Below are positions 52,883 to 61,170 of a stretch of DNA of 64,000 nt, piece by piece; the stretch's first letter is position 1, and the number at the start of each line of letters is the position of its first letter. This DNA is from Flavobacterium sp. CYK-55 (lineage in GTDB: Bacteria > Bacteroidota > Bacteroidia > Flavobacteriales > Flavobacteriaceae): NCBI RefSeq assembly GCF_018413465.1, contig NZ_JAHCDK010000013.1, positions 28,544-92,543 on the forward strand. Reading direction: 5' to 3'. The notes beneath the pieces were generated by a model that had not been told where the DNA came from, made no database searches, and was given only the letters and a program-made list of their open reading frames with translations. A program made the translations under genes and the position numbers.

Positions 52883-53818
52883 ATGAAAGTTACCATAGTA
52901 GGAGCAGGCAACGTAGGAGCGACCTGTGCTGATGTAATGGCTTATCGCGGAATTGCCAGCGAAATTGTAGTGCTCGATATCAAAGAAGGTTTTGCTGAAG
53001 GTAAAGCCATGGATATCTCACAATGCACTTCAAACACAGGTTTTAATACTCGTGTGACGGGTGTTACCAATGATTATTCAAAAACAGCCAACAGTGATGT
53101 GGTGGTGATTACTTCGGGGATTCCGAGAAAACCGGGCATGACGCGTGAAGAATTAATTGGCATCAACGCCGGTATTGTTAAAGGTGTGGCTGAAAATTTA
53201 TTGAAACACTCGCCTGATGCCATTATGGTGGTGGTTTCAAACCCGATGGATACGATGACTTATTTGGCGCTTAAATCAACCGGTTTGCCTAAAAACAGAA
53301 TCATTGGTATGGGCGGAGCGCTTGATAGCTCACGTTTTAAATATTATTTGGCAAAGGCCTTAGATAAACCAATCAATGATATTTCTGCGATGGTGATTGG
53401 TGGTCACGGTGATACAACCATGATTCCGTTGACACGTTTGGCCTCTTACAACGGAATCCCTGTGTCAGAATTTTTGTCTGAAGATGCATTGGCTAAAGTA
53501 GCAGCTGACACCATGGTGGGCGGTGCAACTTTAACCGGATTGCTCGGAACTTCAGCTTGGTATGCGCCGGGCGCTTCAGTAGCTTATTTGGTGGATAGCA
53601 TTTTGAACGATCAAAAGAAAATGATTGCTTGTTCGGTGTTTTTAGAAGGTGAATATGGTTTCAACGATATTTGTATTGGTGTTCCGTGTATCATTGGTAA
53701 AAATGGTGTTGAAGAGATTCTAAATATCAACTTAAACGATACCGAAAAAGCAGCTTTGGCTAAAAGCGCCGATGCCGTTCGTGCTATGAATGCCGATTTG
53801 AAATCAGTTTTAGGATAA
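52883..53818 (+). CDS. mdh: Malate dehydrogenase
   Basis: This 311-residue NAD-dependent enzyme of the TCA cycle is LDH-like (MalDH type III). It has the Rossmann loop VTIVGAGNVGATCADVMA, Asp in VVLDIKEG, substrate Arg in GIPRKPGMTREELI, VVSNPMDTMTYLA with Arg in LPKNRIIGMGGALDSSRF and the catalytic His in VIGGHGDTTMIPL. The family start MKVTIVGAG agrees with the ATG at 52883. Its mRNA leader follows repeat copy A by 40 bp. A terminator lies 24 bp after the stop. Confidence 0.96.
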   Translation: MKVTIVGAGNVGATCADVMAYRGIASEIVVLDIKEGFAEGKAMDISQCTSNTGFNTRVTGVTNDYSKTANSDVVVITSGIPRKPGMTREELIGINAGIVKGVAENLLKHSPDAIMVVVSNPMDTMTYLALKSTGLPKNRIIGMGGALDSSRFKYYLAKALDKPINDISAMVIGGHGDTTMIPLTRLASYNGIPVSEFLSEDALAKVAADTMVGGATLTGLLGTSAWYAPGASVAYLVDSILNDQKKMIACSVFLEGEYGFNDICIGVPCIIGKNGVEEILNINLNDTEKAALAKSADAVRAMNADLKSVLG

Positions 53819-53842
53819 AATCAATTTACCTATTATATAAAG

Positions 53843-53867
53843 GACTGCATTTTTGCAGTCTTTTTTT
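53843..53867 (+). terminator. Terminator of mdh
   Basis: GACTGCA-tttt-TGCAGTC (7-bp stem) is followed by seven T. Confidence 0.88.
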
Positions 53868-53887
53868 ATATTAATTGTGCAAATAAA

Positions 53888-53918
53888 TTGGTTAATCTTT
53901 TGGTAAATTATATATTTG
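53888..53918 (+). promoter_or_regulatory. Promoter of secDF
   Basis: TTG (53888-53890) is followed after 20 bp by TATATTTG (53911-53918). The predicted leader to the ATG at 54045 is about 120 nt, A/T-rich, with no ATG and no short coding frame that I would call real. Confidence 0.65.
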
Positions 53919-54044
53919 CTCGGTTTATAAAAAACAGGCTTTGTTGGGTTTTTTACTATTTTTTGAGAATAATTAAAAATTCACAAACTGTTTTAACAAA
54001 AGTGTGTTACATTACAAACAAAAATTAATTAATTATTAGTAATA

Positions 54045-57026
54045 ATGCAGAATAGAGGACTCGTTAAATTCTTTGCAATTTTATTTGCATTGGTAAGTAT
54101 TTACCAGCTCACTTTCACATTCGTTGCGCATAACGTTGAAAATGATGCGAAGATCTATGCGAAAGGAAACACCGAAAAAGAAGTAAAATATCTTGATTCT
54201 ATCGGAAAGGTAAAAGTGTTCAATTTGGGCTTTACCGATTTTACTTACAATGAAGTAAAAGAAAAGAAAATCAACAAAGGTTTGGATCTTGAGGGCGGTA
54301 TCAATGTACAGCTTCAGGTGTCGGTAAAAGACATTGTAAAAGGTTTGGCCAACAATTCTAAAAACCCGGTTTTCAACGAGGCCTTAGCCAATGCTACCAA
54401 AAACAGACAAGGTAATGAAGATTATCTAGATGTTTTCTTCAAAGAATTTGAGGCAGCTGCTAAAGGAACCACCAAATTAGCTTCGCCGGACATTTTCGCC
54501 AACAAAAACATGGGCGAAGAAATCAACTTCAAAATGTCTGATGATGAGGCCAAAAAAGTCATTCGTAGAAAAGTAGCTGAATCTATTGAGAGTGCTTTTG
54601 AAGTACTCAGAAAACGTATCGATAAATTTGGTGTTACGCAACCCAACATTCAAAAGTTAGGTCAATCCGGAAGAATCTTGGTAGAACTTCCGGGTGCTAA
54701 AGACGTAGATCGTATCAAAAGATTATTGCAAAGTACCGCTCAATTAGAGTTCTGGGAAACCTACAAAATTGACGATTTAGGTAACTTCTTGATGGCGGCC
54801 AACAATGCATTAAAAGCCACTGAAAAAGTTGCTCCTGCTCAAGAAACCAAAACAGCGGTAAACGATTCCATCAACAAGTTGTTGACTGATGATAAAGCTA
54901 AAGATTCAACTGCTACCAAAAAAGGAAACAATCCATTGATTGATAAAATGGTTGGTCAAGGTGGTGGGCCGGTTTTGGCCTTGTTTGACCCGAAAGATAC
55001 CGCAGTTGTAAACAGCTATTTCAAACGTACTGACATCAGAGCTTTATTGCCTGCTGACAAACGTTATGCAAAATTTGTTTGGGGTAAAGCTTCTACTGAT
55101 GTAGATGAGAAAACCAAAAAAGAAGTAACTACCGTTGCTTTGTATGCATTAAAAGGAAACCGCAACAATCAAGCTAATTTGAGTGGTGGTGTAGTAACTG
55201 ATGCCAAAGATTCATTCGACCAATTGGGTAAACCATCGGTAACCATGCAAATGAATGGTGCTGGTGCCAAAGCTTGGGAAGAATTAACCGGAAAAGCATA
55301 CAGTACCAAAGGATACATTGCTATTGTACTTGATGATATCGTTTATTCTGCACCTGGTGTTACCAGCGGACCAATCTCGGGTGGTCGTTCAGAAATTTCA
55401 GGTGTTTTTGATGTAACAGAAACCAAAGACTTAGCCAATGTTTTGCGTGCGGGTAAATTACCAGCTGCTGCCGAAATTGTGCAATCAGAAGTTGTTGGTC
55501 CATCATTGGGTCAAGAAGCGATTGATAACGGAACCACTTCATCCATCATCGGTTTATTGATCGTTGCATTGTGGATGTTGGTGTATTACGGAAAATCAGG
55601 TTGGTATGCCAATTTGGCTTTGCTCGTGAACTTGTTATTCTTGTTCGGAATCTTAGCTAGCTTAGGTGCAGTATTGACTTTGCCGGGTATTGCCGGTATT
55701 GTACTCACCATGGGTACAGCCGTTGATGCCAACATTATTATTTACGAACGTGCCAAAGAAGAATTGCGTGCCGGAAAAGCTATTGATGAGGCCATCAAAG
55801 CTTCATTCGGATGGAAAGGTGCGATGCGTTCAATTGTTGATGCCAACGTAACCCACGTTTTGACTGGTGCGGTATTATTGATTTTCGGTACAGGCCCTAT
55901 TCAAGGTTTTGCTACTACTTTATTAATTGGTATTGCCACTTCGTTATTTACTTCAATTTTTATTTCAAGAATTCTTTTGGATTGGAGTTTGAGCAAAGGC
56001 AATAAATTGACTTTTACGACGAACTTCTCTAAAAACTTCTTTACCAATTTCCACTTTGATTTCTTGGGAATTAAAAAGTACACTTATGTTTTCTCATTGG
56101 TAGTTTGTGTAGTGAGTGTTGTTTCATTGGCAACACACGGTTTGAATTACGGTGTTGATTTTGAAGGTGGACGTACTTTTGAAGTTCGTTTTGAAAAACC
56201 AGTTTCTGCCGAAGAAGTAAAAGCTGAGTTATTACCCGTATTTGACGGTAGTGCTGAAGCCAAAGTTTTTGGTAAAGACAACCAATTAAAAATTACTACT
56301 AAATACCGCGTAAACGAATCAGGAACTGAGGTAGATCACCAAGTAAACGAAATTCTTTACAATACGCTTAAAAAGCACTTTGATGCCAACATGACTTATG
56401 ACAAGTTTGTCAACATTTATGATGGTAAAAAATACGGGGTATTACACGGTTATAAAGTAAGCGCATCTGTTTCTGACGATATCAAAACCAACTCTTACTG
56501 GGCGGTTCTTGGTGCCATGATGATTGTTTGCTTGTACTTGGTGATTTCGTTCAGAAAATGGCAGTACAGCTTAGGAGCTTTGGCTGCTGTTGCGCACGAC
56601 GTTATCTTCGTATTAGGAGCTTATTCATTACTCTGGAAATATATGCCATTCGGAATGGAAATCGATCAGCACTTTATCGCGGCGATTCTTACCGTAATTG
56701 GGTATTCAATGAACGATACCGTAATTGTATTTGACCGTGTACGTGAATACTTAGCTGGTAAAGCCAAAGGTAACTTCAACCAAATCGTTAACCAATCGAT
56801 CAACTCAACGATGTCAAGAACCATCAATACCTCACTCACCATGATATTGGTATTGCTCATCATGTTCATCTTTGGTGGTGAATCCATCCGCGGATTTATC
56901 TTCGCGATGTTGATTGGTATCGTAGTCGGTACTTATTCATCACTCTTTATCGCTACGCCGGTATTGTGCGACACCATCTCTAAAGAAGAGCACAAACGCA
57001 TCGAAGAAGAGCACAACAGAGACTAA
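54045..57026 (+). CDS. secDF: SecDF fused protein-export subunit
   Basis: This 993-residue inner-membrane protein uses the proton gradient to pull exported proteins after SecYEG. The SecD half (about 1-650) has a first helix FFAILFALVSIYQL, the large periplasmic P1 domain (LDLEGGINVQLQVSVKD, LVELPGAKDVDRIKRLL) and helices with GTAVDANIIIYERAKEEL. The SecF half (about 660-993) has LNYGVDFEGGRTFEV and GYSMNDTVIVFDRVREYL. The central P1 region is longer than in E. coli and Thr/Lys-rich around 265-300. The single-chain form is normal for Bacteroidota. A terminator follows. Confidence 0.96.
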   Translation: MQNRGLVKFFAILFALVSIYQLTFTFVAHNVENDAKIYAKGNTEKEVKYLDSIGKVKVFNLGFTDFTYNEVKEKKINKGLDLEGGINVQLQVSVKDIVKGLANNSKNPVFNEALANATKNRQGNEDYLDVFFKEFEAAAKGTTKLASPDIFANKNMGEEINFKMSDDEAKKVIRRKVAESIESAFEVLRKRIDKFGVTQPNIQKLGQSGRILVELPGAKDVDRIKRLLQSTAQLEFWETYKIDDLGNFLMAANNALKATEKVAPAQETKTAVNDSINKLLTDDKAKDSTATKKGNNPLIDKMVGQGGGPVLALFDPKDTAVVNSYFKRTDIRALLPADKRYAKFVWGKASTDVDEKTKKEVTTVALYALKGNRNNQANLSGGVVTDAKDSFDQLGKPSVTMQMNGAGAKAWEELTGKAYSTKGYIAIVLDDIVYSAPGVTSGPISGGRSEISGVFDVTETKDLANVLRAGKLPAAAEIVQSEVVGPSLGQEAIDNGTTSSIIGLLIVALWMLVYYGKSGWYANLALLVNLLFLFGILASLGAVLTLPGIAGIVLTMGTAVDANIIIYERAKEELRAGKAIDEAIKASFGWKGAMRSIVDANVTHVLTGAVLLIFGTGPIQGFATTLLIGIATSLFTSIFISRILLDWSLSKGNKLTFTTNFSKNFFTNFHFDFLGIKKYTYVFSLVVCVVSVVSLATHGLNYGVDFEGGRTFEVRFEKPVSAEEVKAELLPVFDGSAEAKVFGKDNQLKITTKYRVNESGTEVDHQVNEILYNTLKKHFDANMTYDKFVNIYDGKKYGVLHGYKVSASVSDDIKTNSYWAVLGAMMIVCLYLVISFRKWQYSLGALAAVAHDVIFVLGAYSLLWKYMPFGMEIDQHFIAAILTVIGYSMNDTVIVFDRVREYLAGKAKGNFNQIVNQSINSTMSRTINTSLTMILVLLIMFIFGGESIRGFIFAMLIGIVVGTYSSLFIATPVLCDTISKEEHKRIEEEHNRD

Positions 57027-57046
57027 TTTTAGTTTGTTATAAATCA

Positions 57047-57078
57047 AAGCCCGGTAGTAATATCGGGCTTTTTTTTTG
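57047..57078 (+). terminator. Terminator of secDF
   Basis: AAGCCCGGTA-gtaa-TATCGGGCTT (one G.T) is followed by eight T. Confidence 0.88.
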
Positions 57079-57098
57079 AGTGACTCTGACTTTTTGAA

Positions 57099-57187
57099 GC
57101 TGATCCGGCTGTGCGCTTTATCTTTTAAACCTACAAGGTTTTCAAAACCTCGCAGGTTCAAAAGGATGCCGCTTCCATCCGGGCTAG
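57099..57187 (-). repeat. Dispersed structured element, copy B (long tip)
   Basis: On the minus strand the 5' arm is CTAGCCCGGATGGAAGCGGC and the 3' arm is GATAAAGCGCACAGCCGGAT then CAGC. The tip hairpin (57128-57158) is AACCTGCGAGGTTTT-g-AAAACCTTGTAGGTT, fully paired with two G.T pairs on the minus strand but with A/C mismatches on the plus strand. It is 89 nt long, between convergent secDF and lgt. Confidence 0.72.
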
Positions 57188-57189
57188 GG

Positions 57190-57386
57190 CAGCAGCGTTA
57201 TTTTAAAACCTAGCTATTATTAATAATATCTGTCATGAATACCGACGGTTTTAGCCTGTAATATTGCTTTATGTTGGCCATCATTGATTTTAATTAGTGC
57301 TCTAAAAAGCGCTAAATAAATCCTGTTGAAACCTTTTATTAAAGTAGTTTTGATGGGTAAAAAGATTGTTTCAATATTCAAAAAAA
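57190..57386. other. Intergenic stretch with no recognised feature
   Basis: This is the rest of the 412-bp gap between secDF and lgt (57027-57438), after the secDF terminator and repeat copy B. It has no open frame with coding character. A small hairpin (TAGTGCT / AGCGCTA, about 57296-57313) is the only structure seen. Confidence 0.5.
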
Positions 57387-57412
57387 AATAGCCCGATCAT
57401 CGTCGAGCTATT
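57387..57412 (-). terminator. Terminator of lgt
   Basis: On the minus strand AATAGCTCG-acgatgat-CGGGCTATT (one G.T) is followed by a T run, 26 bp after the lgt stop. Confidence 0.78.
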
Positions 57413-57438
57413 CTTATATTTTCTGAGTTAAGTAATTT

Positions 57439-58371
57439 TTATTCTTCGCCTTCAATGGGCTTGTCGGCTGTAATTACAAAGTAAAATCCAATCAAAATAA
57501 ACGGAATACTGAGCCATTGTCCGGTTGAAAACAAACCTAGAAATTCTTCAAATCCGCCTTGGCTTTCTTTGACATATTCAACCACAAAGCGCACAGACCA
57601 CAGCAAAATTAAAAACAGTCCGAATAAAAAGCCCAAACGCTCACGAACATTGGTTCTCCAATACAAAAAGAACAAAATCGCAAACACAAAAACATAGCAA
57701 ATCGATTCGTATAATTGCGCCGGATGTCTCGCCGGAACTTCTTGCAAAAGCGCGCTGAATTTTGGGTCGTGTGCAATGGCGTTATAAGCATCGTTGGCGT
57801 TGCTCAATTGTGTTTTTACCATGGCTTCACGCGCTGAGAATTGGTCGCGTACAAATCTGATTCCAAAAGCAGAGTCTGTGGTTTGGCCAATAATTTCTGA
57901 ATTAAAAAAGTTGCCGATGCGCACAAAAATAGCTCCGCTGGCCACCGGAATCACCACGCGGTCCAAAACCCAAAGCAATGGGCGTTTCATGATGTTTTTG
58001 CTAAAAAAATACATCGAAACAATAATGGCAATCGCTGCGCCATGACTCGCTAAACCTTGAAATCCGGTAAATTCAAAACTCGGTGAAAATCTGAACGGCA
58101 GTAAAATTTCAGATAAATGATTGCTGTAATATTCCCAATCATAAAAAAACACGTGCCCTAATCGCGCGCCCAACAAAGTAGCTAAAACGGTCCAAATGAA
58201 CAATGAATCGAGTTTTTCAAGCGATTCGTTTTCGCGCTCAAAAATGCGTTTCATAATGTACCAGCCCAAACCAAAGGCAATCACAAACATCAAACTATAG
58301 TAGCGAATAACAAAAAAGCCAAGATCTATTCCTTCAGTAGGGTTCCAAATCATTGATAAAGCAGTGCTCAT
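57439..58371 (-). CDS. lgt: Prolipoprotein diacylglyceryl transferase
   Basis: This 310-residue inner-membrane enzyme transfers diacylglyceryl from phosphatidylglycerol to the lipobox Cys of prolipoproteins. There are about seven helices. The Lgt signature is FVRIGNFFNSEIIGQTTDSAFGI, with the R-x-G-N-F-x-N-x-E core, and RHPAQLYESICY is also present. Several lipoproteins in this window (SodC, the M28 peptidase, the beta-helix protein) would be its clients. yidD lies 55 bp upstream on the same strand, and another envelope-biogenesis gene, secDF, converges on it. Confidence 0.95.
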   Translation of the reverse strand: MSTALSMIWNPTEGIDLGFFVIRYYSLMFVIAFGLGWYIMKRIFERENESLEKLDSLFIWTVLATLLGARLGHVFFYDWEYYSNHLSEILLPFRFSPSFEFTGFQGLASHGAAIAIIVSMYFFSKNIMKRPLLWVLDRVVIPVASGAIFVRIGNFFNSEIIGQTTDSAFGIRFVRDQFSAREAMVKTQLSNANDAYNAIAHDPKFSALLQEVPARHPAQLYESICYVFVFAILFFLYWRTNVRERLGFLFGLFLILLWSVRFVVEYVKESQGGFEEFLGLFSTGQWLSIPFILIGFYFVITADKPIEGEE

Positions 58372-58426
58372 ATAGGTTAGGTTTTGGGTTGTTAGACTGT
58401 AAAAATATAAAAATTAGCCTGAACGC

Positions 58427-58684
58427 TCAGTGCTTGTGCGGGCTTTTTTTGCTCGGCACCGGATCATAACCCGAAGCGCCCCACGGATGACAACGGCTAA
58501 TTCTTTTCAGAGCTAGCCATCCGCCTTTGCGCAAACCATGTGTTTGAATCGCCTCGATTGAATATTGCGAGCAAGTCGGTTCAAATCGGCAAGCTGCCGG
58601 TGTAAACGGTGATATACCATATTGGTAAAACCGAATCAAAGCAATGAATGGTTTGCGAAACATATTTGAAACAAATGTTTTCAT
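58427..58684 (-). CDS. yidD: YidD membrane-insertion efficiency factor
   Basis: This 85-residue protein belongs to the YidD family ([23 protein letters not shown] with conserved Cys, [15 protein letters not shown], then [14 protein letters not shown]). It has an amphipathic N-terminal helix for membrane attachment and assists YidC-dependent insertion. In many bacteria it sits next to rnpA and yidC; here it lies between cysS and lgt, separated from cysS by a terminator. Confidence 0.93.
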   Translation of the reverse strand: MKTFVSNMFRKPFIALIRFYQYGISPFTPAACRFEPTCSQYSIEAIQTHGLRKGGWLALKRISRCHPWGASGYDPVPSKKSPHKH

Positions 58685-58687
58685 AAA

Positions 58688-58711
58688 TAAAAAGCCGGTC
58701 TTGTAACCGGC
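58688..58711 (-). terminator. Terminator of cysS
   Basis: On the minus strand GCCGG-ttacaaga-CCGGC is followed by TTTTTAT, directly after the cysS stop and before yidD. Confidence 0.78.
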
Positions 58712-58717
58712 CTGTTT

Positions 58718-60208
58718 TTATAGCGTGAAGGTGGTTCCTTCTTTTCCGTCTTTCAGCTGAATGCCCAGTGCCAACAATTGATCGCGAATTTGGTCTGACA
58801 ACGCAAAGTTTCTATCGGCTCGAGCCTGATTGCGCATCTCAATCAAAAGTGCTACGGTGCCTTCCAATTTTTTCACATGACTTTGACTTCCGCTTTCTTT
58901 TTCGTTCACCAAGCCCAAAACATCATATACAAATGTGTTCATGGTTTGTTCCAGCAAGGCCAAATCAGTTGCGTTCAAAGTTGCGGTTCCGTCATTGACA
59001 ATATTGATGAATCGCACGCCTTCAAACAAATGCGAAATCATAATCGGCGTGTTGAAATCGTCGTTCATAGCTTCATAACATACGTTCTTCCAAGCCGTAA
59101 TATCGAGTGATGAACTGCTTGAAGCCGGTAATGATTTGAGTTTGTCCATGGCTTCCATCAAACGGTTAAAGCCTTTTTCACTGGCCATCATTGCATCGTT
59201 TGAAATATCTAAAACGCTGCGGTAATGCGCTTGCATAAAGCAAAAACGCACAATGCTCGGGTGAAATTCTTTTTCAAAAAAATCATTGTCGCCATTAACC
59301 AATTGCATTGGTAAAATATAATTCCCAGTTGATTTACTCATGCGTAGACCATTCATGGTGAGCATGTTGGTGTGCATCCAGTAACGCACCGGAGCATGAC
59401 CATTGCACGCTTTTCCTTGGGCAATTTCACATTCGTGGTGCGGAAATTTCAAATCCATACCGCCGCCGTGAATGTCAAATTCTTGGCCCAGATATTTGGT
59501 GCTCATAGCGGTGCATTCTAAGTGCCAACCCGGAAAACCTTCGCCCCAAGGTGAGTTCCAACGCATGATGTGCGCTGGGGAGGCTTTTTTCCAGAGCGCA
59601 AAATCTTGTGGGTTTTTCTTTTCGTTCTGACCGTCTAAATCACGGGTGTTGGCAATTAAGTCGTCAATATTTCGGTTGTTGAGTTCGCCATAATTGAGCC
59701 CGCGTTTGTTGTATTCAACCACATCAAAATACACCGAACCTTGACTTTCATAGGCAAATCCTGTATCGATGAGTTTTTGGGTCAACTCAATTTGTTCAAC
59801 GATGTGTCCGGTAGCTGTGGGTTCAATGGTTGGTGGTAAAAAATTAAACTCGTCCAACACTTTTCTGAAGTCAACAGTATATTTCTGAACCACTTCCATG
59901 GGTTCAAGCTTTTCTAAGCGCGATTGTTTGACAAATCTGTCGTTTTCAACATTGCCATCATCAGTTAAATGCCCAGCATCGGTAATATTGCGAACATATC
60001 TTACTTTAAAACCCAAATGCAATAAATAGCGATAAATCATATCAAATGACATAAATGTTCGCACATTGCCCAAATGTACATTGCTATATACCGTCGGTCC
60101 ACAAACATACAAACCAACATTGCCCGTATGAAGCGGTGTAAAGATCTCTTTTTCGCCTGAAAGCGAATTGTATATTTTCAACGTTTGGTTAGAATAGAGT
60201 GATGTCAT
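58718..60208 (-). CDS. cysS: Cysteinyl-tRNA synthetase
   Basis: This 496-residue class I enzyme charges tRNA-Cys. The zinc ligand Cys is in [23 protein letters not shown], which includes the HxGN form of the HIGH motif. Further zinc residues are in WHLECTAMS and [10 protein letters not shown], and [11 protein letters not shown] is the KMSKS loop. Length and C-terminal helical DALR-like domain are normal. Repeat copy C lies in its leader, 14 bp upstream of the ATG, between folE and cysS, which may be co-transcribed. Confidence 0.96.
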   Translation of the reverse strand: MTSLYSNQTLKIYNSLSGEKEIFTPLHTGNVGLYVCGPTVYSNVHLGNVRTFMSFDMIYRYLLHLGFKVRYVRNITDAGHLTDDGNVENDRFVKQSRLEKLEPMEVVQKYTVDFRKVLDEFNFLPPTIEPTATGHIVEQIELTQKLIDTGFAYESQGSVYFDVVEYNKRGLNYGELNNRNIDDLIANTRDLDGQNEKKNPQDFALWKKASPAHIMRWNSPWGEGFPGWHLECTAMSTKYLGQEFDIHGGGMDLKFPHHECEIAQGKACNGHAPVRYWMHTNMLTMNGLRMSKSTGNYILPMQLVNGDNDFFEKEFHPSIVRFCFMQAHYRSVLDISNDAMMASEKGFNRLMEAMDKLKSLPASSSSSLDITAWKNVCYEAMNDDFNTPIMISHLFEGVRFINIVNDGTATLNATDLALLEQTMNTFVYDVLGLVNEKESGSQSHVKKLEGTVALLIEMRNQARADRNFALSDQIRDQLLALGIQLKDGKEGTTFTL

Positions 60209-60221
60209 TTGTTTTTTTGAA

Positions 60222-60286
60222 GCTATTTCCCGCTTTCGCCTTTATCTCCCGATGGCTCGGGAGGATACCGGCTCAATCGGGGCTAG
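60222..60286 (-). repeat. Dispersed structured element, copy C
   Basis: On the minus strand this 65-nt element reads 5' arm CTAGCCCCGATTGAGCCGGT, tip CTCCCGA-gcca-TCGGGAG (perfect 7-bp stem) and 3' arm GATAAAGGCGAAAGCGGGAA then ATAGC. The arms are nearly identical to copy A while the tip is different in sequence but still paired. It lies between the folE stop and the cysS start, in their orientation. Confidence 0.78.
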
Positions 60287-60302
60287 AGGTGAGCGAATTC
60301 TA

Positions 60303-60974
60303 TTAAAATTTCGTTTCGAGTTTAATGTATTCTAAAAATTCTTTGCGTTTGTTTTCGTCTTTAAAAATACCGCCGTATTCAGCAGTTACAGTGCTGCTTT
60401 CAATGTCGCGAATCCCGCGTGAGTTCACACACAAATGTTTGGCATCAATCACACAAGCTACGTCTTGAGTATTCAAAACGAGTTGTAGTTCTTGTACAAT
60501 TTGCATGGTCAAACGCTCTTGAACTTGTGGTCTTTTAGCGTAATAATCAACAATTCGGTTCATTTTTGAAAGCCCAATGACTTTCCCGGTTGACACATAC
60601 GCTACGTGTGCGCGGCCAATAATTGGCAATAAGTGATGCTCACAAGTTGAATAAAGCGTGATGTTTTTTTCAACCAGCATTTCACCGTATTTATATTGAT
60701 TGTCAAAAGTTGATGAACCCGGTTTTTTGCTTGGGTTCAAGCCTCCGAATATTTCTTTGACAAACATTTTGGCTACTCGGTTGGGTGTTCCTTTCAAACT
60801 GTCGTCTGTCAGGTCCATGCCCAAAGTGTTTAAGATGCTCTCAACATCTTTTTTAATGGATTCAATTTTTTGTTCATCGCTCAAATCAAATGCATCTTTT
60901 CGAACAGGATTCATAGCCTGTGAAAAGAAGTGGTCGTCTCCGATTTCTTCGTGAAACTCGTTTGGGTTTGTCAT
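60303..60974 (-). CDS. folE: GTP cyclohydrolase I
   Basis: This 223-residue enzyme converts GTP to dihydroneopterin triphosphate for folate and pterins. The zinc site is in LYSTCEHHLLPIIGRAHVAYV, and GLSKMNRIVDYYAKRPQVQERLT and DAKHLCVNSRGIRD are characteristic. The N-terminal 30 residues are a poorly conserved extension. The promoter is TATCTTTG 25 bp upstream. Repeat copy C and cysS follow on the same strand. Confidence 0.96.
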   Translation of the reverse strand: MTNPNEFHEEIGDDHFFSQAMNPVRKDAFDLSDEQKIESIKKDVESILNTLGMDLTDDSLKGTPNRVAKMFVKEIFGGLNPSKKPGSSTFDNQYKYGEMLVEKNITLYSTCEHHLLPIIGRAHVAYVSTGKVIGLSKMNRIVDYYAKRPQVQERLTMQIVQELQLVLNTQDVACVIDAKHLCVNSRGIRDIESSTVTAEYGGIFKDENKRKEFLEYIKLETKF

Positions 60975-60999
60975 GATAGGTGTTAAGATTTTCAGCCGT

Positions 61000-61007
61000 C
61001 AAAGATA
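61000..61007 (-). promoter_or_regulatory. -7 element of folE
   Basis: The minus strand reads TATCTTTG (TAnnTTTG), 25 bp before the ATG at 60974. Confidence 0.6.
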
Positions 61008-61170
61008 AAAATAATATTCTAGCATCATTGTATTTCTTACAGCCGAGATTAGTGTTTTTCTATTGATTTTAAAGGTTGCGCCAAGATATGTGGTTTAAAT
61101 ATCAATTTTATTTAAACATAAGTGAAAAATAGATTAAAAAATTTGTAAATTTCCCGTCAAAAAAAAAGAA

